64,000 nt of DNA, taken from Porites lobata. Lineage: Eukaryota > Cnidaria > Anthozoa > Scleractinia > Poritidae. The position numbers were made by a program, and so were the translations under genes. Position 1 is the first letter of the stretch, and each line of letters begins with the position of its first letter. The stretch is from positions 2,902,501-2,966,500 of the forward strand of contig CALNXK010000043.1 in NCBI GenBank assembly GCA_942486035.1, given 5' to 3'. The notes under the pieces are model-generated. The model had not been told where the DNA came from. It saw nothing but the letters and a program-made list of their open reading frames with translations, and ran no database searches. This document shows, one piece after another, positions 12,196 through 23,900 of this stretch.

Positions 12196-15100
12196 TTAGT
12201 GTTCCAGAAATGATTGCTGTTTGCCTTCATTGCTCTTGATTTTGATGTGAAACTCCTTCATACAGTTCTCCAGGGCCTGCTTATTCCCAGCAAAATAAGC
12301 ACTTATAGCATTTTGGAAGAGCAATAACTGCTTGTGCATCACCTTCACCTATTTAAGTCGAACAGAGAAAAAAGAATGCGATCAGTTAAGTTAAGCTTTG
12401 CAGGCACGAAAAGTAATGCTTTAAATACCATACCTCATACAATTTTATAACCTGTGAAGCACATTTCCACACAGAAGAATTCTGAGCACTTACAGAAAAT
12501 GCAAAAAAATTATACAGAGAAAAGCAACCTGTACAGTAAAAGTCAATTCATTGCAGGACTGTTTATTAACAGAAATATAGCCTCTATTAACAACTTGGCA
12601 GTTGTGAAATTAAACGTCTTTTAATTCACATAAAAATGAAACTCATTATTTGAAGTCTATTTATTCTGTTCTTTGGTGTCTGTAAGAACAATAAAAAACA
12701 GTCCACTTTCCATCTATCACACTCAACAGTAATAGGGACTCATTCAAGAAAATGAGGTTCTCTACCTTGTTTTCCTCTAAAAATCTGAGCTTGATAGCCA
12801 AGTCCCCACGGAGCCTGTCAAATTTTTCTTTTTGCACATCATACTGTTGTTTGGCCTCTTCAGCTTTTACAGCAGTTGCTGCTGTTCTTGGTCCTGCTTG
12901 GGTAGTCTCGAAGTCTGTTCTATAGGCATCATATTCTATTCTGGCAGACTCATAAGCTTTCACAGTCATGATGGAGTCCTCCATGGTCTTGTGTACAAGC
13001 GTGGTCAAGTTGGACGTGAAGAAATTTAGAGCACCTAAAAGAACTTCACCATTCTTGACAAGAGATCTTTGAGTCTCTGCATTGTAGTTAAACTCATCCT
13101 GTAGCTCTGGTGATTTCATGCCTAAATCAGCAAAAGCATCAGCAAGACCACGTTGACTTTGAACCATGTGTTGAAAATGTTGCGTCATCTGTTTTGCAAG
13201 CTTCAGGATGCTAGCATACTTGACCTGTGTTTCTTTTAGCAAAAGAATTTGTCCTTCAAGCTCAGTGTCTACAGTTCTTGTTCCTTTCCCAAACCTTTCT
13301 GAAAGATACTGCCTAGTGTATTTGTAAGTTGAAATACTCCATTTCTTAAGGTGATCTATTTTCTGAACAGTGCCAGGACGAAGAACAGCTGGGGCAGATG
13401 GATGGCCATTTTGATATGTCCCATCAGGAGGCTGCCAAGAAACTGAGGATGGCCCTGGTGTAAAAAAACATGAAAATATTATCTCAGTTTATAATACAAC
13501 AGTAAACTCAAAGAAAACCTTACTCCTCTTTTTACTCAAAGTTATTTTACAAATACAATAGCCTGAACTGGACTATTGGTTTACTTTATAAATCAGTACA
13601 TTTAGCTGTCAATCAAATGTAACTTAGACCAATATCTGGCCATATGATTGTCATCCGCAAGCAAAGTTCCGTGAAAAGTCTTGCACAAAGCACAGCACAG
13701 CTATTCACAATCAAATCCACCCTTAACAACATGGAACTTTATCACAGTACAAAGTAACCGTTGAATGTTAACTGTTAACAAACACTGTGCAATTTTTACA
13801 AACCTCCATTAAGCGGAAATTTGGGAAGGTCCCGAGGGTGTCCGCTTCATAGAGGTTTTACTGTAATATATCAGGGAGAGGATCACAAGCTGAAAGAATA
13901 TCCTCCATGGATTTATTACTCAAGTAAACTAATAGAAGAGTGAAACCTCTGTTTAACATGCACCCATGGAAAAATACTTTGTTTATAGAGGAGTAAACAA
14001 AACACAGGCCTGTTTTATGAAAAAAAATATGGGAAGAAAAGGGTAAATCTGACTAATGCTCTTGTCCACTCAATAAAGGGTTTGCTCTTAAAAGAGGTCA
14101 GTTTAATTAGAACTTTCAATACATGCCAGTTACCATCACCAGTTTACCAACACTTATAGGGCCTCTCACGGATGGATATCTGTTAAAATTTCACAGCAAA
14201 TAGGCCTTATCACAGTTTTGGAAGCCATGTTGACAAGTAGGCAACCACATGCAAAATTACAGCGTTTGAATGAGAATCTAATGTCAAATAATTTCTGAAA
14301 ACAACTTTTCTGAAAAAAAAAAACAAATGAATATTGTAAGCTAAAGCTACAGTGCAAAGTGGAACCTTGATATAACACAGCGCCAAGGGACCAACAAAAT
14401 ATGTTTGCTATAAGTTGGTTTCATTATATCGAGGTTTCTTTCCACATATTCTACTATTAGTAGGGCAGGAAATATCGTTCATTATACTGAGGACTTCATT
14501 ACATATAGGTTTGTAAATCGAGGTTCCACTGTACCCTGAAAAAACAGCCAACATTTTGTGATGCCACCACTGATTTTCCAGTGAAATGACCGCTGAGGAA
14601 TGAGCACAAAAACTCCATTTCCGACCAATAAGAATCACTACCAAAAACTGGGTAGTGTCACATCAACAGTATTGAATTTTGTGCTCATTTCTCAGATGTT
14701 ATTTTATGGGGAAACCAGTGGTAGCATAATGCAAAATGTTAGCTGTTTTCTCAGGCTACTAAAAAAGGAAGCTATGCCTGCTCTAAACAGTACATTATAG
14801 AAGTTACTACAATAGTGGATATAATCTGTCATTATGAGTTATCAGCATGGACTGGAATTCAAAGTGCATCCCCATGCAATTAAAACAGAATGCTGCAACA
14901 AGTCATATGAAGTAAGGCTAGCCTTCAAGTTCCCACCCCGCAGAAGCCTATGTTCATCAAAGGTGATGTTAGACAGGAAGATTTGCAACAACAATTTTTT
15001 GCACAACACTACATTGCAATGTTGGAACAATGTTGCAACTGTTCGAAACAACGTCGCAACAATGTTGTAAATATGTGTTGCGCTAAAAATAGTCGTTGCG

Positions 15101-15866
15101 AATCATTCCGTATAACATAACCTTGAGGGGAGGGGGGATTGAAGCTTCCATTTGACCGATACATAAAGTTCAGAAAAATTCTTTAAATGTTTCCTGTGTC
15201 ATTTATCATCATAAATAGACTATATCTCAGAGACTGTGGAGCATTTCTCGCAGGTTCACTCATTTTCCTTAAGAAAACTGTTGAAACCGTAGAAAGCATC
15301 AATTACTGTGTTGGACTTACTAGTAAAACTTCGAGCAGTACTGTTGTACAGTATAAGGACGTTTTACTTCCCTATAACGCTAGGAATTGGATGTAAGCAA
15401 AGGGGCTCAAATAAGCTTTGATTCATCTAGCTAAGAACTTCAATTCTATTTTCCCCTTTACAACAAATTTTTGCCTACTGGAAAGTACTCGCTTGGCCAA
15501 ACGTGTGAGTGATGTGTCAAATTTTTTGTGAAAGAACAGGGAAACTTTCAAATCGATGATGCGATACAAAAAAACCAATAATAATAAGGCCTCAGCAGTT
15601 AGGTAAGTTATGTGTTCCTCACCAGAATTTTCTAATTCTAATCTGGGCGTTGCGGCCGGTGAATCGTTGAGTTGTACCGAATGTCCACTATCTTGCAGAT
15701 CAGTCGCAACTTTCAACATTTCATCCATGCCAGGGAAACGCCGTGGGTCTTCTTCTTCCAAATCGATACTCGTTATTGCATTAGTTCCAATGGCACCGGA
15801 AATCACATCGTCGTTTAAATCTGTCTCGCGAATACCGTCCATACCCTCTTCCCTGTCATCCGCCAT
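12196..15866 (-). CDS. ARFIP: Arfaptin (Arf/Rac/Arl1-binding BAR/AH-domain protein)
   Basis: Coding exons in order: 15623-15866, 12766-13454, 12196-12348 (phases 1 and 0, all GT-AG), giving 361 residues against about 340-370 in vertebrate arfaptins. The N-terminal exon is acidic and low-complexity. The crescent-shaped AH/BAR dimer domain runs from about 112 to 345, with diagnostic blocks LSERFGKGTRTVD, DAFADLGMKSPELQ, FNYNAETQ, KTMEDSIMTVK, LEYDAYRTD, LRGDLAIKL and FLEENKVKVMHKQLLLF. Arfaptins bind GTP-loaded Arl1, Arf1 and Rac1 and sense curvature at the trans-Golgi, where they influence secretory granule formation. I chose the ATG at 15866 because it has a strong context (AACATGGCGG); an upstream in-frame ATG at 15929 exists. 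Nearly the whole AH domain lies in one 689-nt exon. The large first intron is packed with repeats. Confidence 0.95.
13800..13866. repeat. DNA-transposon terminal fragment in arfaptin intron
   Basis: The stretch has short inverted pieces (AAACCTCCATTAAGCGG near the left, TCCGCTTCATAGAGGTTTT near the right) around CCCGAGGGTGTCC. It resembles the cut-and-paste transposon ends common in invertebrate genomes, which read AAACCTC...AAGCGGACACCC. It is too short to name a family. Confidence 0.35.
14350..14531. mobile_element. Short pogo/Tigger-like element flanked by TA
   Basis: The left terminus is CAGTG...GTGGAACCTTGATATAAC and the right terminus is AATCGAGGTTCCACTG, flanked by TA at 14348-14349 and 14532-14533. 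Ends of this type with TA target duplication belong to pogo/Tigger (Tc1-mariner superfamily) transposons. Only about 182 bp remain, without transposase. Its relative at 58594-59106 carries the same ends. Confidence 0.6.
14535..14755. mobile_element. MITE family C, copy 1
   Basis: Long imperfect terminal inverted repeats: CCTGAAAAAACAGCC... on the left and ...GGCTACTAAA preceded by GCTGTTTTCTCAGG on the right, with shared internal blocks (GCCACCACTG, GAAATGA, GAGCACAAAA and their inverses). It abuts the TA duplication of the neighbouring pogo-like element. The same family recurs at 25482-25638. Confidence 0.6.
14962..15122. mobile_element. MITE family B, copy 1
   Basis: Begins GGTGATGTTAGACAGG and ends with the inverse block TTGCGCTAAAAATAGTCG followed by GTTGCGAATCATTCC and ACATAACC. 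The middle is rich in GTTGCAAC and ACAACG words. Same architecture as 21341-21459 and the partial copy near 40761-40836. Non-coding. Confidence 0.6.
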
Positions 15867-16284
15867 GTTGTTGCCACATTTGCTGACGTGACTTGGCTTA
15901 TCCGGGAATTTGAATCCGCAGAGAACCACGTGTTAATTTAGCCATGACGTCATTTTTTCCGCAGAAATAGTGGGTAAAGTGATGGGCGACTATATGGCAT
16001 ACTGGCATGAGGTATATACCAAATAGTGGGCGCCAAACTTCCGAAACAGAAATTCCGAAAGCTGTGGAATTTCCGAAATGCGAATCATTCAACCGAAAAT
16101 TCTAGAAATTCCGGGAGCAAAGTTCAAAATGGAAATAAAGCGAACTTCCGGGAAAAAAAGTCGAAAATCTGGGTATCGAGGTTGTCCTCTTTTTTGGAAA
16201 TTTTCAGAAATCGCTATTAGAAGTTGCGGAAAATTCATGTGTTAGGTGGACCATGCAGTGCCAGAGACAGTTGCAGCTCTCCAT
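15867..16284. other. Arfaptin 5' flank with TTCCGAAA-rich repeat
   Basis: About 150 bp of arfaptin 5' flank precede a repeat unit (16025-16225) built from TTCCGAAA, GAAATTCCG and TTCTAGAAATTCCG words. A second copy lies at 44703-45045. The repeat overlaps no supported exon. Confidence 0.5.
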
Positions 16285-16901
16285 TTAACATCTGAGAGGA
16301 GAGCTACTGAGACCTTCACATGGAAGGAATTTCTCGAAAATCAAGTATATCCTTGCAGAAACATTTTGCCTTGCTTCACAGCCAAGTGAATATGCCGTCA
16401 AGAGGAGATCGTTGCCAGAGTAAAAATCCTTATATTGCCGGCGGAATGATAGCAAATGTTGAACCAGCAGTGTATCATAACTTTTAATCCCTTGGGCTTT
16501 TGATAGCTCTAACATCTGGCATGGACTAGTCAGATTTGTCATCTTTACTTTACCATCTGGTTTACCAACCCTGCACAGTTGGATGACAATGAGCAATGCC
16601 GCTGACAACCTTACGCACGTTGCCTTTTCAAGATTGTAGTCTGTGTGTAAGCCAGTAAAATTTTTCACGAAACAATTGTTTGATGTTCAAAAGGTTCATG
16701 TAGAGGATAATCCGCATTTCAAAACATAACCTAATTTTGACAGAGCGATGTAATAAAAAGGCACGACCTTCAAGCTTTTCACTTCCTACGCCGCTGAGAC
16801 AAAGCAAACATATATGTCGAATCAGATCGTCTGAAGAAAGCAAATTTAAGAATATTTTTCAGCTTACCTTTTAAAATCCTACTGATGTTCTTCTTTAGCA
16901 T
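16285..16901 (-). CDS. Putative three-exon gene, function unknown
   Basis: I do not recognise this protein. One consistent chain is 16868-16901 (ATG through phase 1), 16731-16830 (acceptor TTCTTCAG, donor TAG|GTTATG) and 16285-16570 (acceptor CTGTGCAG), closing at a stop after 139 residues. The product is hydrophobic and basic, with blocks such as LIRHICLLCLSG, LVQHLLSFRRQYKDF and LLLTAYSLGCEARQNV. Phases agree at both junctions, which is modest support. Alternatively 16628-16830 could be read through as one exon, or all of it could be a decayed gene. No signal peptide, metal-binding or catalytic motif is visible. It lies head-to-head with the peptidase gene at 17999. Confidence 0.25.
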
Positions 16902-17998
16902 TTTAATATTAAAAACCGCAAAAGTCAAAGGTTTTCCCGTGATTCAGATAGTTTAAGGCCGGAGCGCATGCGCTTTAGTACCATTATTCGGACGGGTACC
17001 TGAAAGTCACCTGCGCAGTTTCTTTCTCAGCTAAGTCTCTGCAAGGTCTCTACGAGCAACTAACCTCGTGACTGATCTGAAGAAGTTGCCAACAGTGAAA
17101 TTAGTTGTGCTTGGTAACTAGGCACCATGCCTCATGACTGTTGGTTTGCAACCGAATACTGTAATAAAGCACCCATTATTCTACATTTTACGATTGAAGA
17201 GATTCACTAACTTCGTCTAGGCTGTCGCAGGCGCAAAATTTGAGATATTGGTGCAAGTCATTTACTAAGATGGGAACTGAAAGATTCAAAGCCAAAGGTT
17301 TCGAGCTCGATTCCCTGCTCTTACGAAGTGCTAACTAGCGCTAAAAGTGTCAGTGAATCTTTTTAAGTTGGTAAATTGACTCGATCAACTCAGTTGATAA
17401 AACCCAAAGTTTTGCACTTCATTGCACCACCGAGCCCGTAAGTTGTATATGTGAACAATGCACTCTGTACATGTTTGTCCTGGTTGCAAAAATTTGGTGA
17501 ACATGGCCATTTTCCCAGTATTGTGTGATTTATTTTTTGCTAATTGCAGTTTTATTATTGTAACAACTAGTGTAATTCATAACATATGATTTATTGGCCC
17601 GGTTTTCAGATATTCTTGGGCTAAGTTGTCGCATTAACGTTACCCATGCTTGACACAAAATTAGCAATATGCAAAGCATTTTTCTTCAAGAATACTTCCT
17701 CATCTTGCAAGGAAAAGCGTAATTTCATGGATCACTTGATATTCCAATAGTGACAGGTAAAATAAACAGGTACAATGTGACCAACAGGTGCTCGACACTC
17801 AGTGTCGCCAAATATACGATATGATGTTACAAACATTTTGGACAAATATATCATCTTACCCAGCTTGCCCAGATAAGTTACCGTCTTAAAATGAACTTTC
17901 TACGGCCCTAATCAAGTTATACTTTACAGCCAAGCTGTTCTGGAGAGAAATCGAAAATATCTTAGCACCTTTTTTGGCAGGTAAACGTTAAGCGCAAC
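16902..17998. other. Spacer upstream of the M13 peptidase gene
   Basis: Nothing coding recognised. It should contain the peptidase promoter and 5' UTR. A GGCGCATGCGC-like, CpG-containing patch lies near 16965-16975. No clear TATA box at a fixed distance from the start codon. Confidence 0.4.
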
Positions 17999-20900
17999 AT
18001 GTTGGGAAGATATGCCTTCATCGTATCAGCCTTCTTAAGTGTTAGTACAGTTGGACTTTTGGTACTTGTCCTTAATCGCCATTTTGATTACCCAAATGCC
18101 TCGACAGAACAGCAAAAGCGAGCCTTGTATATTTTTTCAGACGTCCACAGTCGAAAAAAGTCGGAGATATGTGAAACTCCTGAATGCATCCAAGTTGCTG
18201 AATACATTAAGAAGAGTATAGATTCCACAGTAGACCCTTGTAGTGACTTTTTTCAATTTTCATGCGGGGGCTGGATCAAGAGGAATCCAATCCCTAAGAG
18301 CTATAATGATTATTCTACTTTTACTAAACTTTCCAAAGTTATTGAGACTGAAATTCAGCAACTCCTTCAACCGTCAAAAATGTCACATGATGGTGCCCCT
18401 CAGAACGAGGCTCTGGTGAAAACAAGAGACTTTTACAACTCCTGTATGGACGATGCCGAGATCGAAAGACAGGGAGCCAAACCCATGTTAGATTTCATCA
18501 GGGAAATTGGCTCTTGGAGTATCTGTAATGACGGAAGCTGGAATAAGTCTGCTTGGGACATACATAAAGTATTAAAATATCTCCAAAGTACATACTACCC
18601 CGCCTCACCTTTCTTCTCTGTCGAAGTCACAAATGATCACCTTAATTCTACAAAGCATCTAATAAAGGTAAGAATGCTCAGTTTAATCATAAATTTAAGT
18701 GGGTCACGATTGGCATTTTTTCCTCCCAACTTGGTTCGAGTCAGTTTATTTGTACCTCCGAATTCTTGACGACCCTAAATGGCCAAAGGCTAGTATAACA
18801 GCGGTTCACCTCTCGCTTCCTGCAGGAGATAGAATGGTCTTGGAACAGATAAGTCATCAATTTCGCGCAATTTAGCTCAGTTTTCTAGGCACTGTCAACA
18901 AGTCAAACTCTGATGAGATAGTGGCAAAATTCAGAAAGTTGTCTTCCATCATACCTATATTTAACATGGTCAAACGTATGAGACTGACTTCTTTTTCAAA
19001 CGTACACTGTTGGGTGAGATCTAAGGACAATAACGACTCTTTAGGAAAATAAATTTTAATGACCGGCAATATTTGTTGTAATATTGTTAGGTTGATCAGT
19101 CGGGCTTGAGTCTACAAAGGGAAATTTACTTTAAACATCCTGAGGTAAGAAACATTATTTAGTTGGGAAGGAGAGAGTAGGAGTCAATTACTACATTTAT
19201 TGTACCAAATGGGGGGGGGGGGGGGGTAGGGCAGTGATATAAGAGGGAGGGACAGACGAAAAATTTGCGAGAGTCCCAAAGCTACTATCTACCCCGGCGC
19301 TATCTTTGCTTCATTGATATTTTACTTTTCATGATTACTTATTTAATTAATTTGTTAATCAACGAATCATTGACTGACTGACTGACTGACTGACTAACTA
19401 CATTGCTTTCGTACCAACTTCAGTAAATCGCTCCTTTGCTGATTTAGACACGCACACCTTGTTCGCTTTCATGGCTATTTCAGGACGTTGGTTATCCCCC
19501 AACAATTCACGTCAGTTATGGAGCAATTGTCTCACGCGATTCGGCCATTTGTTTATTTTGTCCCTGTAGATGGTGGATATTTATATACATTACATGTCTA
19601 CGGTCGCAAAGCTTCTTGGAACAAAATGTAATACAACGGCAAGGATGCGCGAAATTATTGATTTTGAGAAAAAACTGGCTAAGGCAAGTATAGTTTTTAT
19701 GTTGTGACAGCTCTATGATTACAAGGGAACGATAAACAGTTTTTACCATAAACAAATCCATTTACATCCTACCGGGGTACGTCGTAATATGTGCTTCCCT
19801 TGTAATAATGATGATGATTTGGAGGTAGCACATCCACAAAGTGGTTCTTCGTCTACCCGATTCCTGATCGAATTGGACATGGAAATGTTGGTTTTTGAGG
19901 AGAGGGGAAAACCCGAGTACCCGGAGAAAAACCTCTCGCAGCAAAGGAGAGAACCAACAACAAACTCGACCCACATATGGCGTCGATACCGGGATTTGAA
20001 CCCGGGCCACATTGGTGGGAGGAGAGCGCTCTCACCACTGCGCCATCCCTTGCTCCCCAATAAGCTATAGTGAGAATCTATCATTTCTCCCTTATGGTTT
20101 TAGTTCACCACCTCAGCTGAGGATAAAGCAGAAGGAATTTACCGAAGAATGAAACTTGAGAATCTCATCAAACTTGTTCCACAGGTGAGAGAAATCTACA
20201 CCCCTAGTCTCTACTTTATTTGTTGCCATTATGGCCTTTACGTCTGACTTATTCTTGCAAAAATTAATGGACAAACTTACATTCCTTACAGAAAGTGACA
20301 CACGGACACCACTACTCGGCACGACCGGGTCAGCACCTTACACATGCGCAGAGCCATATCACCTGGGCAGTGACAGTCATGGAAAGCTGTTTCGCCCTTA
20401 TTATAATTAGGGCTCATCAGCAAGGCATAAGCGTCGGACCTCTGTACGGTGCTGAGGGCAAAACAATAGACTTGCCTACAAGTCGAGCTAAAATTTTTTC
20501 ACGTGCACGAAGCGCGAGCGGTAGATTTTTTTGTTTTCTGCGGCAACTACCGGAACCGGAAATAAGAAGCCAAGGACGTTGAGAGAGTCTAGCAAAACAA
20601 CTGCTATGGCTGCCACTGCCAATTTTGCCACTGCCGGGGTGATATGGCTGTGCGCATGCGTTAGGTACTGGTCAGTTAAGTCGTGGGTTGGTGCCTGTAT
20701 CTCAGTTGATCCGTCTTTCCTCAGAAATTTATATTTTGGAGCTATACTATGGGAGCGTTCGAAAGACTTTAGAATAGCGTATTTCAAAAGTAGGGAAAAT
20801 GTGTTGTTCTTGTGTCTTTATGTAAATTTACCCTTGTGACTAATAAATTGTCCGCATTGATTTATAGTTTCCCTGGTTAGATCACATGCACGCTATATTT

Positions 20901-23900
20901 AAAGAAGCAAACGTAACTGAAACAGATGTGGTGCTGGCTACGTCGCCATTATATCTGCGGAAAATGACAAAACTTTTAAACAGTACTTCCAAAGAGTAAG
21001 TATTGTGTTTAATCTTCTGTCTGTTGTGCTCAACAAAAAAGGGAAGAACTCTGCGCACATTCTGTAGTAACAGAAAGACAAAGCTTACATGCCACCAAAT
21101 ACAATTTGTTTTCCCGCTGTTGCAAGCAAACTTAACTGTGGACTGAATCTTAGACATGTGAACTGGAGTTTTCCAAAAGATATCCTCGCCTAGTCCCTGT
21201 ACGGCGTCTTCTCAGGCCTTCTAGTTCAGTTCATTTTCAGACCGCGTGACCCGAAACGCATAGGCCGCGCGGAATAATGAGGCCTAGGAACTAGACAAAT
21301 CCTCACTGAGGTAAGAGAAGGATTCGATTGGCTTGTAAAGGTGATGTTACAACGGACGATTCGCAATAACGATTTTAGCGTAACTCAGCGTTTTGATGTT
21401 ACAACGCTCTGTTGTACTAAAAATCGTCGTTGCGGATCGTCTCTTGTAACGTCCGCCCTAAAGGTCGACGGTTGATTGTAGTGTTCACTGACACACCTGT
21501 TGCTGAGATGAACATTGGGAGAGATTTTCCTACAATGTGGAAAACTAAAATTGAAATTAATATTCCTGAGAGGTAACTTCTTAAGCGCGCTACCCTCTGT
21601 TTTCACGGCCTTGAACGTAAACTTTGAGAGTGTCTGTCGAGAAAGTCAACGGCAAGATTTACTTTCTCATTCCTTTGAAGAATCCTGTAGTGAACGTTTA
21701 GTAATAAGAGCGATAATTGTATTTCTAGGTTACTATCCAACTACGTCGTGTGGCAAATGATTCGAGATAAAATTAGCTTATTATCCAGTCCATTCCGTAA
21801 AGCCCGAGCAAAGTTCAATGAGCGAATCTCTGGAGTCAAGGACACAGATCCAAGATGGCGGACTTGCACTGGCATCACTAATGATAATATGGGCGTTCCC
21901 ATTGGCTCACTTTACGTCAGCAAATTCTTTGATCAATCGGCAATTGAAAAGGTATAACCATTAGAACCCTGGTGACGAGTTTGGTATCGCTGTCTATCTG
22001 ACGAGCTCTGATCTGGCACATAGAATGAGACAAGCCATTTCTTAGTATTAATCTGCAATTTTGTGGCCATTTGTGTTAGTAATTTCGCCACCTTCCCTCG
22101 TTCCTCATGCTTTCTTTTCTTTGATTTTTATTGAAGGGGAAGGGGAGTTGGTAGCTCGCTATGCGAAGTATAAGTGTGCCTTAGATTCCTGTTGGATTGA
22201 TGTCGAGAGTATCGGGTGTGGTCATATGCACGTTGAGACTGTTAAACAGCGATCCAAGACAACACTTTCCTTTTGTTTTAATTTTTAGCATAAAAAAAGC
22301 CTTCGCTACTGCTTATTAAACTCAAGGAAAACATTGTGGCTACACTGCTATGGTCAAGGACGTCATCCAGGAAAGGGGGGGGGGATGGTTTGGCGGGGAC
22401 CCTAACTGGGTTAGGGTCTGGCCTAGCGGATTTTTTTTTTTCGTTCTTTCTGTGCTAAGCTGTAGTCTAACTATCAAGAGTTCCAGGTCCTAATGATCGA
22501 AAGTTATCATATTCTGCCATATTCTTTGTTAGCTAGAGCCATGGTAACTATATATATTTCTTTGCCTTCCAGACTCAGACAATGATTGATGAAATAAAGA
22601 AGACGTTCAAGAAAAGAGTAAAGGAGCATGAATGGATCGATGAAAAAACGACAAAATCTGTGTTTCAAAAGGCAAATATGTTATTCCATGCATTGCAAAT
22701 CAAATCCTCCTTCCCTTTCACTGTAGACGAGTACAGTAGCTATGGATTTAGAGAGAGTAATATAGTGGCAGTGTGAGGCTATTCCATTGCTCCATTGCAA
22801 ATGACATTGATGCTGGCAATTGATATTAGCTCGATTGTGATTGCCTTGAACTAGGCAAATTGTGTGTTCAATATAGTGTAGTGGTGTGAAATATTTTTGT
22901 GCACATTTTTTAGAACATGGCTAAAATATTTGTAAATTGAAACATTGCTGTGCATGGCTTTATTTCAATCTATTAGGCGGACGCCCTAGGAAGCAAGATT
23001 GGTTACGCAAAATATGTGGTGCAATCAAAGGAACTTGTCTCACGCTTTAAAAATGTAAGTCGTTCGATTCTTATAAATTACATAGAGCGGTTTCTAATTG
23101 ACGGACCTAGAATCAAAGCCAACGCAATTATAAAACTCCTTTCGACATCCAGTACTATCCAATTCAAGAGTGTCAGCAGTTTATAACCATCATGATATTG
23201 TTGTTATCGTAGCTCACGATTACATCCAAAGCGTTTTTCAAAAATAACGTGGAAGTAGACAAGTGGGTGAGACGTCGACTATTTAACAAACTGCGAAAGC
23301 CCGTCGACAAGGAGAAGTAAGTTTTTACATTCACTGTTACTGCGATCTATTTTCGAGTTGCAAACGATTCACCTGAGATATCATAATACCAAGGACAGTG
23401 GATTAGAAAAATCTGTCTTTTAAATCTATATTAAAAATTGACAGACTTTATCTTGTTTACACCTATTAGACATCAAATTATAAAAGAAATTGATGTAACC
23501 AGCCAATGGTTTTACTTAAAATGTTTATAATAAAGAATGTTTCACTGCTGAATCCGTAAATGGGGGTGGATTTTCACCGGTTCAGTGCATAGCACCGTTT
23601 TCAAAATTCATAGATTTCAATTAATCAATCAAATTCATAATACTGTATATTTTAAATTGTTGTGTATTTACTGTATTTACAGGTGGCCCATGTTTCCTCA
23701 AACAATAAACGCGATGTATCAATTCTATGAAAATGAGATTGGTAAGCAACAGAGCCTCGGAGACGAGTCATCTCAATACAGCTGGCAGACAGTCGGACAT
23801 GCAGTTTTAAACACCCAGCTGAACACTTAACCCTAAACCCTTCCGTCATTAACATATGAATCCCTTCCGCCAGCGCTTTTCCCAGTCAGTGCACGGGAAT

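Noticed and set aside
15867..15929. Upstream in-frame ATG for arfaptin at 15929
   Set aside because: The ATG at 15866 has a stronger context and starts an acidic N-terminus; the upstream extension lacks support.
19789..20070. Open frames on both strands of 80-110 codons
   Set aside because: They lie entirely in a tRNA-derived SINE with recognisable A and B boxes and have no family signature.
22582..22776. Peptidase frame running past 22671 to a stop
   Set aside because: Family alignment (QK then ADAL) requires exon 8 to follow directly; the extra residues are read-through of a GC-donor intron.
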